Assembly: GCF_900119315.1 (NCBI RefSeq)
Contig: NZ_LT827010.1
Coordinates: forward strand, 3,071,001-3,135,000
Direction of reading: 5' to 3'
DNA length: 64,000 bases
From: Actinoplanes sp. SE50/110
GTDB lineage: Bacteria; Actinomycetota; Actinomycetes; Mycobacteriales; Micromonosporaceae
Shown: one piece after another, positions 34,180 to 43,608 of the stretch
Layout of the letters: each line of letters opens with the position of its first letter
How positions within the stretch are numbered: position 1 is the first letter of the stretch
Made by a program: the position numbers and the translations under genes
The notes under the pieces: model-generated
What the model was told of the DNA's origin: nothing
Database searches by the model: none
Seen by the model: only the letters and a program-made list of their open reading frames with translations

Positions 34180-34269
34180 GCAGCGGTTCCGGCATCGATG
34201 CAGGTCACCGGGCGCTTCCGTCGACAGCGGCCGATGAAGTTCCGGAACCCGACGGCTCATCCGCCATCC

Positions 34270-34590
34270 GCCGAGCGCGGCGTCGCCGGCACCACGCACC
34301 GGGAGATTGCCCGCGCCGCCGACGTGCCGCTCGGCTCGATGACGTACCACTTCGCCTCGCTCGACGAGGTGCTCGCCGAGGCCTTCACCCGGCACGCCGA
34401 GGCCGCCGCGAAGGTCTTCGACGAGCGGCTCGGCGCGGCGACCGACCGGGCGAGTGCGGTCGAGGCGGTGATCGGCCTGATCCGCGACGACCTGATCGGC
34501 TCGCCGTCCGACCTGGTGCTGGCCGTGGAGTTGTACGTGCCGCGGCCCGCAAGCCGGCGCTCAAGGCGGTCACCCAGGCCTGGATGCCAC
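34270..34590 (+). pseudogene. TetR-family regulator remnant
   Basis: The HTH core AERGVAGTTHREIARAADVP, then LGSMTYHFASLDEVLAEAF, is clearly TetR, but the first helix and start codon are missing. A frameshift near 34540 separates LVLAVELYV from the continuation ARKPALKAVTQAWM in another frame. The C-terminal ligand domain then ends. The remnant ends 43 bp before the stop of the convergent GGDEF gene. It probably once regulated a neighbour. Confidence 0.75.
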
Positions 34591-34632
34591 CGGATCAATG
34601 CCACCGGCTTGACGCCGGCCGGCGCGGGCGCG

Positions 34633-35241
34633 TCAGGCGGCGACCGCCTCCGGGGTGGGGGAGTCCTGCCAGACCGCCCAGCGGGTGTCCGGGCCGAGTG
34701 CCTTCGCGCGGCGCATCGCCGCGTCGGCGCGGTGCACGAGCTCGTCGTGGGTGAGTTCGCCCGGTGCCGACACCGCGACCCCGATGCCGGCGGCGAGGGG
34801 GACCAGCCGACCGGCGACCGCGACCGTGCCCATCGCCGCGGCGATCCGGCCGGCCGCCTCGTAGGCCTGGCCGGGAAAGGCCAGATCGGTCAGCAGCACC
34901 GCGAACCGGTCCCCGCCGAGCCGGGCCGGCAGCCCGGGAGCCGGCACCGACTGCCGCAGCACCTCGGCGAAACCGGTCAGCACCTGATCGGCGGGCGCGC
35001 GGCCCAGCGTCTCCGCGATCTCCGCGAAACCGTTCATGTCGATCACCAGCACGGCCGACCAGGTGCCGGTCCGCGCGGCGTGGAGCAGGCTCCGGTGGGA
35101 CACGGCGTCGAACCGGTCCCGGTTGGCCAGCCCGGTCAGTGCGTCGGTCAGCGCCGCCGCCTGCCGCCTGCGCCACAGGAGTGTCAGCGCGCCGGACGCC
35201 GGGCCCAGCGCCGACAGGCCCCACAGGTACCAGGTGTGCAA
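34633..35241 (-). CDS. Degenerate GGDEF-domain protein
   Basis: This is a 202-residue protein. A short hydrophobic N-terminus (WYLWGLSALGPASGALTLLW) precedes a GGDEF fold: DALTGLANRDRFDAV, AVLVIDMNGFAEI, then LGGDRFAVLL, where the active-site motif reads GGDRF instead of GGDEF. The missing Glu would normally bind metal for c-di-GMP synthesis, so catalysis is unlikely and a GTP-sensing or scaffold role is possible. No inhibitory RxxD site is evident at the usual position. A much larger GGDEF-EAL protein is encoded 2 kb away on the same strand. Confidence 0.82.
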   Translation of the reverse strand: MHTWYLWGLSALGPASGALTLLWRRRQAAALTDALTGLANRDRFDAVSHRSLLHAARTGTWSAVLVIDMNGFAEIAETLGRAPADQVLTGFAEVLRQSVPAPGLPARLGGDRFAVLLTDLAFPGQAYEAAGRIAAAMGTVAVAGRLVPLAAGIGVAVSAPGELTHDELVHRADAAMRRAKALGPDTRWAVWQDSPTPEAVAA

Positions 35242-35327
35242 GGGGCCTCCTCCGCCGCGCCGACCTGGCTTTGATCGGACACCGACCGGGCCACTTGAGG
35301 AACGCCCGCGGCTCCTAGGATCGGTGG

Positions 35328-36509
35328 ATGCCAGTCCCGCAGACGCACGACGAGGCGGTCGAGGCCGCCCACCGGCTCGCCGCCGTCCTCACCCCCGGCG
35401 CGATCGGGCGCGACCGCGACGGAGCGACGGTGATCCCGTCCGAGGCGCTCGCCGCGCTCGACTCCTCCGGCCTGCTCGCGATCACCGTTCCGGCCGCCGA
35501 CGGCGGTCCCGGCCTCGGCCCGCGCACCCTCGCCGAGGTCGCCCGGATCATCGCGGCCGCCGACCCGTCGATCGCCCAGGTTCCGCAGGCCCACTACCTG
35601 ATGATCGACGTCCTCGCCGTGCACGGCACCCCACCGACCCGCAAGCGGTTGTACGACGAAGTTCTCGCCGGCCGCCGGCTCGGCAACGCACTCGCCGAGC
35701 GCGGCGGACAGCACGCCCAGGATCTGCGGACGAGGATCAGCGGCGGCCGGCTGGACGGCGTCAAGTACTACACCACCGGCGCCCTGACCAGCGCCTGGAT
35801 CGCGGTCAGCGCGCTGGACGAGCAGGGCCGGCTGGTGCTCGCGTTCGTTGCCCGCGACGCCGAGGGCGTGACCGTCGACACCGACTGGGACATGGTCGGC
35901 CAGCGGGCCACGATCAGCGGCACCGCCACCTTCACCGAGGTGATCGTCGAGCCCGGGATGCGGCTCGACTACGCCGGCGCCTATCAGCAGCCGCAGCAGC
36001 TCGGCGCCCGCGCCCAGCTCTACCACGCCGCGATCGAGGTGGGCATCGCCGGCGCGGCGCTCGCCGACGCCCGTGCCTACCTGCGCACGAAAGCCCGCCC
36101 CGCCACCGAGGCGGTCCGGGCGGGCGCGGGCGTGGCGGCCGACGACCCGCACGTCAAGCATCGGTACGGCCGCCTCGCCAGCCGGGTGCGGGCCGCCGAG
36201 GCGCTGCTCGACGCGGCCGCACGCACGCTGGAGGCGATCACCCTGACCCCGGCGGACGCCGACGCCGCGGCCCGGGGCTCGCTCGCGGTGGCGGCCGCGA
36301 AGGCCTTCGGCAGCGAGATCGCGGTCGAGGCCGGCTCGGAGCTGTTCCAGATGTGCGGGACGAGCTCGGCGGCCGCGAAATACGACCTGGACCGGCACTG
36401 GCGCAACGCGCGGACGCACAGCGTCCACGACCCGCTCGACTGGAAGTACCACCACCTCGCCGCCTACGACCTGCTGGACGTGCTGCCGCCCAACCACGGG
36501 CAGCTGTAG
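35328..36509 (+). CDS. Acyl-CoA dehydrogenase-fold flavoprotein, SfnB/DszC-like
   Basis: This 393-residue flavin-dependent oxidoreductase has the acyl-CoA dehydrogenase fold, resembling the SfnB group (sulfur acquisition, dimethylsulfone use) and DszC-type monooxygenases. Seen are LLAITVPAADGGPGLGPRTLAEVARIIAAADPSIAQV, GVKYYTTGALTSAWI, AFVARDAEGVTVDTDWDMVGQRAT and the C-terminal FQMCGTSSAAAKYDLDRHWRNARTHSVHDP. The catalytic Glu of true acyl-CoA dehydrogenases is not at its usual place, supporting a monooxygenase-like role. No sulfur-assimilation genes adjoin it, so the substrate is open. It converges with a GNAT gene 8 bp away. Confidence 0.85.
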   Translation: MPVPQTHDEAVEAAHRLAAVLTPGAIGRDRDGATVIPSEALAALDSSGLLAITVPAADGGPGLGPRTLAEVARIIAAADPSIAQVPQAHYLMIDVLAVHGTPPTRKRLYDEVLAGRRLGNALAERGGQHAQDLRTRISGGRLDGVKYYTTGALTSAWIAVSALDEQGRLVLAFVARDAEGVTVDTDWDMVGQRATISGTATFTEVIVEPGMRLDYAGAYQQPQQLGARAQLYHAAIEVGIAGAALADARAYLRTKARPATEAVRAGAGVAADDPHVKHRYGRLASRVRAAEALLDAAARTLEAITLTPADADAAARGSLAVAAAKAFGSEIAVEAGSELFQMCGTSSAAAKYDLDRHWRNARTHSVHDPLDWKYHHLAAYDLLDVLPPNHGQL

Positions 36510-36517
36510 CGGGCGGG

Positions 36518-37180
36518 TCAGCCGGTGTAGCGGAACGCGGCGAAGACCACGTCGGCGCTGTGCTCGAAGCCGAGCCGCCCGTACAGCCGGATCGCGTTCT
36601 CGTTGTCGTGGACCGCGTGCAGGAAGGGCAGCTCGCCGCGGGCCAGGATGCCGGCCGCCACGGCCAGGGTGAGGCGCGCGCCCAGGCCCTGGCCGCGGAA
36701 CTCCGGATCGGTGCAGACCGCGGAGACCTCGGTCCAGCCGGGCATCCGGATCCGCTCGCCGGCCATCGAGATCAGGCGGCCGTCGGCGGACCGGATGCCC
36801 AGGTAGCGGCCGAGGTCGACGGTGCGCTTGCGGAACGGGCCGGGCTGGGCGCGGGCCACCAGGTCGAGCATCTCGGGGACGTCGTGCTCGGTGAGCGGCA
36901 CCGCCTCCGGATCGTCGACGGCGGTCATCGCGGTGCCGACCATCTGCACGCCGGCTGAGCGGCCCTCCTCGACCCAGCCGCGGGGCGGGCTGATCGCCGG
37001 GCCGGTGAGCAGTGCGTGGTCGGTGAGGGTGGCCAGGTCACGCCAGGCCTTGGGGTCGGCCGGGTCGCTGACGGCGCAGAACGGCGAGATCTCGGGCAGG
37101 TATCGGGCGGCGTCTCCGGCGGCCTCGGCGTAGCCGGCCTGTGGCCCGGAGAGGGCGGCCCACACGGGGTTGTTCAGCAC
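36518..37180 (-). CDS. GNAT-family acetyltransferase (FR47-like)
   Basis: This is a 220-residue protein whose C-terminal half is a GNAT domain: VSAVCTDPEFRGQGLGARLTLAVAAGILARGELPFLHAVHDNENAIRLYGRLGFEHSADVVFAAF. This includes motif A RGQGLG. The N-terminal 110 residues form a degenerate second GNAT-like half, as in the FR47 group. The substrate is unknown. Start is ATG at 37180. It is on the same strand as the upstream GGDEF-EAL gene and 96 bp downstream of it, so the two may be cotranscribed. Confidence 0.85.
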   Translation of the reverse strand: MLNNPVWAALSGPQAGYAEAAGDAARYLPEISPFCAVSDPADPKAWRDLATLTDHALLTGPAISPPRGWVEEGRSAGVQMVGTAMTAVDDPEAVPLTEHDVPEMLDLVARAQPGPFRKRTVDLGRYLGIRSADGRLISMAGERIRMPGWTEVSAVCTDPEFRGQGLGARLTLAVAAGILARGELPFLHAVHDNENAIRLYGRLGFEHSADVVFAAFRYTG

Positions 37181-37276
37181 ACTGTGACATTGCCCGCTGC
37201 GAGCCGCCCGCGCCAGTGGATAAGGGGTACCCCTCCTCGGATGAGTGAGTGTTCAGTAACCGACAGTTGACTGGCG

Positions 37277-40200
37277 TTACGCCGTCATCGCGATCGCCTC
37301 CGCCGCGGCGGTCAGGGCCGGGATCGCGGTCGGCCACAGCGGCTTGGCGAAGTGGTAGCCCTGGCCGTAGTGGCAGCCCATGGCGTCCAGGGCGAGGTGC
37401 TGCCCGGGCTCCTCGATGCCCTCGGCGACGACAGCCAGGTCCAGGTTGCCGGCCAGGGTAACGATCGCGTCGACCAGGGCGTGCTGCTGCCGGCTGGTCA
37501 GAATGTCGTCGATGAACGACTTGTCCAGCTTCAGCACGTCCACCGGCATCTGCCGCAAGTAGCTGAGCGACGAATACCCCGTACCGAAGTCGTCGATCGC
37601 GACCCGGACCCCCATGGCGCGCAACGCGCGCAGATCCTGGACCACCTTGTCGGCGTCGCGCAGCACCAGGCTCTCGGTGATCTCCAGCAGCAGCCACTCG
37701 GGCCGCGCGCCGGCCGCGGCGAGCGCCGCGCGAACCTGGTCGACGAAGTCGGCCGAGCGGAACTGGCGCGGCGACACGTTCACGCTGACGTAGCGCAGCG
37801 TGGTGTGCGGGTCGTCGGCCTTCCAGCGGGCGATCTGGCACAGCGCCTCGCGCATCACCCAGTTGCCGATGCCGACGATCGCGCCGTTCTCCTCGGCGGC
37901 CTCGACGAAGTGGAACGGCCCGAGCAGCCCGCGGGTCGGGTGCTGCCAGCGGACCAGTGCCTCGACGCCGGTGACCCGCTGGTCGGCGAGCTCGACGATC
38001 GGCTGGAACTGCAGCATGAACTGCTCGTCCTCGATCGCCTCGTGCAGTTGGGCGCGCATCTCCAGGCGCTGCACCATGGCGTGCGCCAGGTCGCTCTGGT
38101 AGCGCTGCCAGCCCGCCTTGCCCATCCCCTTGGCCAGGTAGAGCGCCAGGTCGGCGTGGCGCAGCAGCTCGGTGGCGTTGTCCGCGTCGCCGCTGGTCGC
38201 GACGCCGACGCTGACCCGGCCGCTGACCAGGTGCAGGCCACCCTCACCGTCGGGCACCTCGATCGGCGCGTCGAGTGCGGCGACGAGCCGGGCCGCCACG
38301 TCCTCGGCGGCGTGCGCGGTGTCGCTCTGCTCAACCAGGATGGCGAACTCGTCGCCGCCCATCCGGGCCGCGGTACTGCCGGCCCCGATGATCGAGGAGA
38401 TCCGCCGGGCCACCGCGATCAGCAGCTGGTCGCCGATCGCGTGTCCGAGCGTGTCGTTGACCTCCTTGAAGTCGTCCAGGTCGACGAAGAGCACGCCGAG
38501 CGTGGCGCCGTCCCGGCTGGCCACCGTGAAGGCCTGTTCCAGCCGGTTGCGGAACAGCACCCGGTTGGCCAGCCCGGTCAGCGAGTCGTGGAACGCCTGG
38601 TGGGTCAGGTCGTCCTCGAGGCGGCGCTGCTCGGTGACGTCGCGCAGGGTGACCACCAGGCCGGCGACCGTCGGGTCGTCGCGCAGGTCGCGCAGGTCGC
38701 ACTCGACGGTCATCCGGCGGCCGCCGGCACCCTGCGCGGTCAGCTCGACGCCGTCCAGATCGCCGTGCCCGCGGCGCAGCCGGCAGAGCACGTCGCGCAG
38801 CGCCTCCTGCGCCTCCGGCGCGATCAGGTCGGCCAGCGGGGTGCCGGCCGGGATGACCGTGCCGAACAGCTTGTCGGCCGACGGGCTGGCGTACCGGACG
38901 GTGGTGTCCTGGTCGCCGTCGACGATCAGGATGACGTCGACGGTCCGCTGGACCAGGGTGCGGAAGTAGGTCTCGCTCTCCCGGCGGCCGACCTCCGCGG
39001 TCAGCGAGATCCGGTCCAGCACGACGGCGATCTGCGCGCCCAGCGTCTGCAGCGCGGGCCGCAGGGTCTGCAGCACGTCCTCGGCCGCGCCGACGATCAG
39101 CTGCCCGTGCCACTGCCGGCCGGGCAGCGGCTGGGTGGCGAACAGGACCGTCGGGAAGCCGCCCGCGTCCACCCCGGCGGGCAGGTCGGCGGCGGCCCGC
39201 CAGTGCACGGCGACGTCGGCCGGGCCGGGGGCCTGCGGCGGCAGCTCCAGGTGGTAGGGCTGGCCGGGCGGCATCAGCCGGGCCACCGCCTGGTGCAGCG
39301 CCGCGACCACGTCGCGTTCGGTGGCGGCCGCGAAGAGCAGGGCGCCGGCCTCGCGCAGCGCCCGCTCCCGGGCCACGGCCTGCCGCTGCGCCATCGCCAG
39401 GTCCGCGAGCCGGCCCAGGACCAGCAGGAACATCACCGCCGCGGCACCCGCGATGACCGGCGCGTCGACGATGCCGTCGCGCTGGATCTCGGCCGGGCGG
39501 CCCTGCAGATACTCCAGGCAGAGCAGGATCGGGGCGATCAGCGCGGCCGCGGTCATCCAGACCAGGCGGTGCCGCCCGATGATCGAGCGGCACCGCTCGG
39601 CCGGTTCGGTGAGCTGCCGCATCGACGGGCGCAGCGCGGTGAAGCCCATCGCCGAGTAGAACAGGACCCAGCCCAGGTCGACCGGCCCGCCCAGGACCCA
39701 GTCGTCGCGCAGCTGGGACTGCCCGTAGAAGATGTCCGAGACCAGCAGGCCGAGCATCGCGACGCCGAGGCTGCCCAGGGTGCGGGGACGGGTGCCGGTC
39801 TGGGTCAGCATCCGCAGGATCATCGCGAGGACCAGCACGTCGCCGAGCGGGTAGCCGATCGAGACGATCTTCTGCAACACGGTCAGGTCCTGTGCCCGGG
39901 TGAACGGGGCGATCCAGTAGACCCAGGCCAGCAGGCCCAGGCCGACGGTCGGAACCAGGGCGTCCAGCAGGGCGCCGCGGTTGTCGCCGCGGCCCGAGCG
40001 GGCCCGGATGAACAGCAGGAGCGCGCCGGTCAGCAGCGGGTAGACGAGCAGGTAGAACAGGTCGGCCAGGCCGGGGAAGCCGGGCCTGCCGCCGAGCGCG
40101 AGCACCAGGTTGTACCAGCTGTCCCCGGTGGTGAAGCAGGCGAGCGCGGCACTGACGAGATACCAGGGCAGGCGCCGGCCGGGCCGGTTCAGTCGGGTAC

Positions 40201-40336
40201 CCACCAGGATCGCCGCCGCCGACGAGTAGCCGAGTAGCGCCCAGGTGTACAGGTGGGCGGCCGGGAACGCGTAGTAGAGCGCGACCAGCAACAGCGACCA
40301 GGCGGCGAAGCATGCGCGAGCCGTCCGCGTCGTCAT
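37277..40336 (-). CDS. Membrane-bound GGDEF-EAL dual c-di-GMP enzyme
   Basis: This 1019-residue protein starts with about ten hydrophobic segments (residues 8-320), then a GAF-like region (about 340-480), a PAS domain (about 500-620), GGDEF (MGGDEF at 659-664) and EAL (EAL at 792-794). The EAL metal and loop-6 motifs DDFGTGYSSLSYLR, LKLDKSFI and VVAEGIEE are intact, so both synthesis and hydrolysis of cyclic di-GMP look possible. In actinomycetes such proteins tune development and secondary metabolism. ATG at 40336 is chosen at the first TM segment; upstream frame codons to 40765 are not protein-like. Confidence 0.93.
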   Translation of the reverse strand: MTTRTARACFAAWSLLLVALYYAFPAAHLYTWALLGYSSAAAILVGTRLNRPGRRLPWYLVSAALACFTTGDSWYNLVLALGGRPGFPGLADLFYLLVYPLLTGALLLFIRARSGRGDNRGALLDALVPTVGLGLLAWVYWIAPFTRAQDLTVLQKIVSIGYPLGDVLVLAMILRMLTQTGTRPRTLGSLGVAMLGLLVSDIFYGQSQLRDDWVLGGPVDLGWVLFYSAMGFTALRPSMRQLTEPAERCRSIIGRHRLVWMTAAALIAPILLCLEYLQGRPAEIQRDGIVDAPVIAGAAAVMFLLVLGRLADLAMAQRQAVARERALREAGALLFAAATERDVVAALHQAVARLMPPGQPYHLELPPQAPGPADVAVHWRAAADLPAGVDAGGFPTVLFATQPLPGRQWHGQLIVGAAEDVLQTLRPALQTLGAQIAVVLDRISLTAEVGRRESETYFRTLVQRTVDVILIVDGDQDTTVRYASPSADKLFGTVIPAGTPLADLIAPEAQEALRDVLCRLRRGHGDLDGVELTAQGAGGRRMTVECDLRDLRDDPTVAGLVVTLRDVTEQRRLEDDLTHQAFHDSLTGLANRVLFRNRLEQAFTVASRDGATLGVLFVDLDDFKEVNDTLGHAIGDQLLIAVARRISSIIGAGSTAARMGGDEFAILVEQSDTAHAAEDVAARLVAALDAPIEVPDGEGGLHLVSGRVSVGVATSGDADNATELLRHADLALYLAKGMGKAGWQRYQSDLAHAMVQRLEMRAQLHEAIEDEQFMLQFQPIVELADQRVTGVEALVRWQHPTRGLLGPFHFVEAAEENGAIVGIGNWVMREALCQIARWKADDPHTTLRYVSVNVSPRQFRSADFVDQVRAALAAAGARPEWLLLEITESLVLRDADKVVQDLRALRAMGVRVAIDDFGTGYSSLSYLRQMPVDVLKLDKSFIDDILTSRQQHALVDAIVTLAGNLDLAVVAEGIEEPGQHLALDAMGCHYGQGYHFAKPLWPTAIPALTAAAEAIAMTA

Positions 40337-40517
40337 GCGGGCTCCGTTCGGGGGAGGGGAGAGGTCCGACTTTGCCGCTATCGGGTTCTTCGACGGGGAT
40401 CTGAGGGGGGCTTGACGGGTCGCACCCGGACGGCAATCAATAGACGGATGTCGTTTCTTAACCTTTCGGCCACCCGCCGTGTCGGAAGTCGTCGATGATC
40501 TTGAGGAGGATGCGGGC

Positions 40518-41360
40518 ATGTCCCTTCGGCGCATCGGGGTCGCACTGGCGTCCCTGACACTTCTCGGCACCGGCGTCACCGCCGCGTCGCCGCAGGCCCA
40601 GGCGGCCACCACCGTCCCGGCCTTCGACCACATCGTCCTGGTGATGTTCGAGAACAAGGCGTCCTCGCAGATCACCTCGTCATCGGCTGCGTACTTCACC
40701 GCCCTGGCCGGCCAGGGCGCGAAGTTCACCCAGTCGTACGCGATCACCCACCCCAGCCAGCCCAACTACATCGCGTTGTTCTCCGGCGCCACCCAGGGCG
40801 TCACCAACGACAACTGCCCCAAGACGTTCACCACCGGCAACCTCGGCGCCCAGCTGATCGCGGCCGGCCGGACGTTCAAGGGCTACTCCGAGGCGATGCC
40901 GTCGGACGGCTACACCGGCTGCTCCAGCGGCACCTACCGGCGCAAGCACAACAGCTGGGTCGACTTCAGCACCGTGCCGGCCGCCAGCAACGTCCGGTAC
41001 TCGACCTTCCCGTCCGACTACACCCAACTGCCGACGGTCTCGTTCGTCACCCCGGACATGTGCAACGACATGCACGACTGCTCGATCAGCACCGGCAACA
41101 CCTGGCTCAGGAACAACCTCGACGGGTACGCCCAGTGGGCCAAGACCCACAACAGCCTGCTCATCGTGACGTTCGACGAGGACAACTCGCTCTCGCTGAA
41201 CCACATCTACACCGCCTTCGTCGGCGCGAACGTGAAGGTCGGCTCGTACTCCGAGAAGATCACCCACTACACGGTGCTGCGCACCATCGAGTCCGCGTAC
41301 GGCCTGTCCGCCCTGGGCGGCGCGGCCGGCGTCTCGCCGATCACCGACGTCTGGCAGTAG
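40518..41360 (+). CDS. Secreted phosphoesterase (acid phosphatase/phospholipase C superfamily)
   Basis: This is a 280-residue exported enzyme. The signal peptide is VALASLTLLGTGVTAASPQAQA. The core has DHIVLVMFENKASSQI (the metal-binding N-terminal motif with Glu/Asn), SYAITHPSQPNYIALFSGATQG, a nucleophile-region Ser/Thr, and VTPDMCNDMHDCS and IVTFDEDNS with the metal ligands. The fold is that of phosphatidylinositol-type phosphoesterases and acid phosphatases. ATG at 40518 has a GAGGAGGATG site. It is followed by an MFS gene 4 bp later, implying an operon of three genes. Confidence 0.88.
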   Translation: MSLRRIGVALASLTLLGTGVTAASPQAQAATTVPAFDHIVLVMFENKASSQITSSSAAYFTALAGQGAKFTQSYAITHPSQPNYIALFSGATQGVTNDNCPKTFTTGNLGAQLIAAGRTFKGYSEAMPSDGYTGCSSGTYRRKHNSWVDFSTVPAASNVRYSTFPSDYTQLPTVSFVTPDMCNDMHDCSISTGNTWLRNNLDGYAQWAKTHNSLLIVTFDEDNSLSLNHIYTAFVGANVKVGSYSEKITHYTVLRTIESAYGLSALGGAAGVSPITDVWQ

Positions 41361-41364
41361 TCCC

Positions 41365-42597
41365 ATGTATCTGGCCTCGGTGGAACGTCCGGCCGTGCGC
41401 CGGACCGACCGCACCCAGCGCCTCGCCGGCACGGTTCTGGCTCTCGGCACGGTCAGCCTGATCACCGACGTGTCCAGCGAGATGGTCTCGGCGATCCTGC
41501 CGCTGTACCTGATCGCCGGACTGGGGCTCAGTCCCGCCGTCTACGGGCTGATCGACGGCGTCTACACCGGGGCGACCGCACTGCTGCGCCTGGCCGGCGG
41601 CTATGTCGCCGACCGGGCGCGGCGCCGCAAGACGGTCGCCGCGGTCGGCTACGGCCTCTCCGCGGTGATGAAGTTCGGCCTGCTCGCGGCCGGCACCGCA
41701 GTCCCCTGGATCAGCGCCGCGATCGTCGCCGACCGGGCCGGCAAGGGCCTGCGCACCGCGCCCCGGGACGCGCTGATCACCCTGGCCACCCCCGCTACCT
41801 CGCTGGGGCGCGCGTTCGGCGTCCATCGCGCGATGGACACGGCCGGCGCGTTCGCCGGGCCGCTGGTCGCGCTCGCCGTACTGGCCGCCTCCGGGCAGGC
41901 CTACGACTCGGTCTTCGTGGTCAGTGGCTGCATCGCCATGGTCGGCGTGCTCGTCCTGGTGCTCTTCGTCCGTGATCACCGCGGCCCGCGGCCGGCCGCG
42001 AACACCGTCAGCCTGCCCGCTGCGGCCGCGCTGCTGCGCCGCAAACCGGTCCGGATGCTGCTGATCGGCGCGGTCCTGCTCGGGCTGAGCACCATCGGCG
42101 ACGGCTTCGTCTACCTGCTGCTGCAGCGCCGGGAGAGCCTCGCGACCGGATGGTTCCCGCTGCTCGCGGTCGGCACCAGCCTGACCTACCTGCTCCTCGC
42201 GGTGCCGTTCGGGCGGCTCGCCGACCGGGTCGGGCGGGCGCCGGTCGTCCTCGGCGGCTACGCCGCCCTCGTCGTCGTCTACACCATGCTCGGCTCCGGG
42301 CTCGGCGGCCCGGTCACCATCGTCGCGGTGCTTGTGCTGTACGGCGGTTACTACGCCGCCACGGACGGAGTGCTGATGGCCCTCGCCGGTCCACTCCTGC
42401 CGGCCGAGTTGCGCACCACCGGGCTGGCCCTGGTGCAGACCGGGCAGGCGCTGGCCTACCTGGTCTCCTCGGTGCTGTTCGGGCTGGCCTGGCAGTGGTG
42501 GGACGCGACCGGGGCGATCCGCGCCTTCACCGTCCTGGCCGTGCTGACCCTGTCCGTCTCCGCCGGGCTCCTGCTGAGGTCGAACCGTGAGCGCTGA
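41365..42597 (+). CDS. MFS transporter, 12-TM
   Basis: This 410-residue inner-membrane transporter has the MFS opening LITDVSSEMVSAILPLYLIAGLGL, motif A ADRARRRKTVAAVG and a second copy ADRVGRAPVVLGGY, with about 12 hydrophobic segments. It has the pattern of the Bcr/Fsr-like and YbfB-type carriers. It sits between the secreted phosphoesterase and a secreted beta-propeller protein in one operon (4-bp gap and 11-bp overlap). It may take up the product of the phosphoesterase or export something; direction cannot be told. Confidence 0.88.
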   Translation: MYLASVERPAVRRTDRTQRLAGTVLALGTVSLITDVSSEMVSAILPLYLIAGLGLSPAVYGLIDGVYTGATALLRLAGGYVADRARRRKTVAAVGYGLSAVMKFGLLAAGTAVPWISAAIVADRAGKGLRTAPRDALITLATPATSLGRAFGVHRAMDTAGAFAGPLVALAVLAASGQAYDSVFVVSGCIAMVGVLVLVLFVRDHRGPRPAANTVSLPAAAALLRRKPVRMLLIGAVLLGLSTIGDGFVYLLLQRRESLATGWFPLLAVGTSLTYLLLAVPFGRLADRVGRAPVVLGGYAALVVVYTMLGSGLGGPVTIVAVLVLYGGYYAATDGVLMALAGPLLPAELRTTGLALVQTGQALAYLVSSVLFGLAWQWWDATGAIRAFTVLAVLTLSVSAGLLLRSNRER

Positions 42598-43582
42598 ACC
42601 GTCTCTGCGCCGGCGGGTGCTGCTCGCCGCCCTGGTCTCCGTGGTCCTGCTCGGCGGGGCGGTGGTGTACGTGGTGATCGCCGGGCGCCGTGGTTCGGCG
42701 CCGGCCGCGGCGGCGGTGGTCGACGCGGGCCCCGGCGACCGGGTGCTGTTCCGCAGCACGGCGGCGTCCGGGTACGGGCGGGTGGCGACCGTGGCGCGTG
42801 GCGCCGAGACGGGGCAGCGGACGGTCTCCGGGCTCGACTGTGACCGGGTGTACGCGGCCGCCGGGCGCGGGATCTGCCTGCGACCGGACGGGCCGCTCGC
42901 CACCTACCAGTTGGCGGTGCTCGACGCCGGGCTGCGGGTGTCGGACACCTACCCGCTGGTCGGGGTGCCGAACCGGGCGCGCGTGTCGCCCAGCGGCAAC
43001 GTCCTGGCATGGACGGTGTTCGTGACCGGCGACTCGTACAACGGCGGGAGGTTCTCCACCCGGGCCGGCATGCTGAACCTGGCCACCGGCGACACGGTGG
43101 ACTCGGTGGAGTTGTTCTCGGTGGTCCGCGACGGCCGGCCCTACCGGGCGGCCGACGTCAATGTCTGGGGTGTCACCTTCGCCGACGACCAGCACTTCTA
43201 CGCCACCCTGTCGACCGCCGGGAAACGCTATCTGGTCGCCGGCGACGTGACCGCGCAGACCGTGCGGACCCTCGCCGAGAACGTGGAGTGCCCGTCGCTG
43301 TCACCCGATCGGACCCGGATCGCCTTCAAGGAGGCGATCAAGGGGGATCCCTCGAAGGGGTGGCGGCTGACCGTCCTGGATCTGGCGACGATGCGGCGGA
43401 CGCCGCTGGCCGAGACGCGCAGCGTGGACGACCAGACGGCCTGGTACGACAACACCACGGTGATGTACGCGGTGCGGCGCGGCAGCCGGAACTCCGACGT
43501 GTGGGCCGCCCCGGCCGACGGCGGCGGAACGGCGCGACTGCTCATCCCGGACGCCGAGTCACCCGCGGCGCTGTGGAATTGA
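42587..43582 (+). CDS. TolB-like beta-propeller protein with N-terminal anchor
   Basis: This is a 331-residue protein. An N-terminal membrane anchor (VLLAALVSVVLLGGAVVYVVIAG) precedes a repeated beta-strand domain of the TolB/WD40-like propeller type. Repeats include NRARVSPSGNVLAWTVFVTG, ECPSLSPDRTRIAFKEA and DVWAAPADGGGTARLL. It lies outside or at the outer face of the membrane. It starts 11 bp inside the MFS gene end, so translation is coupled. The role is unknown; propellers usually bind proteins or sugars. Confidence 0.78.
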   Translation: MSAEPSLRRRVLLAALVSVVLLGGAVVYVVIAGRRGSAPAAAAVVDAGPGDRVLFRSTAASGYGRVATVARGAETGQRTVSGLDCDRVYAAAGRGICLRPDGPLATYQLAVLDAGLRVSDTYPLVGVPNRARVSPSGNVLAWTVFVTGDSYNGGRFSTRAGMLNLATGDTVDSVELFSVVRDGRPYRAADVNVWGVTFADDQHFYATLSTAGKRYLVAGDVTAQTVRTLAENVECPSLSPDRTRIAFKEAIKGDPSKGWRLTVLDLATMRRTPLAETRSVDDQTAWYDNTTVMYAVRRGSRNSDVWAAPADGGGTARLLIPDAESPAALWN

Positions 43583-43608
43583 GCCGTTGTTTTGTACGGT
43601 ATACCGCC

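Noticed and set aside
37352..40237. A 961-codon plus-strand open frame opposite the GGDEF-EAL gene
   Set aside because: It is a shadow frame with Gln/Val/Arg/Asp-rich composition. The minus-strand gene has intact motifs.
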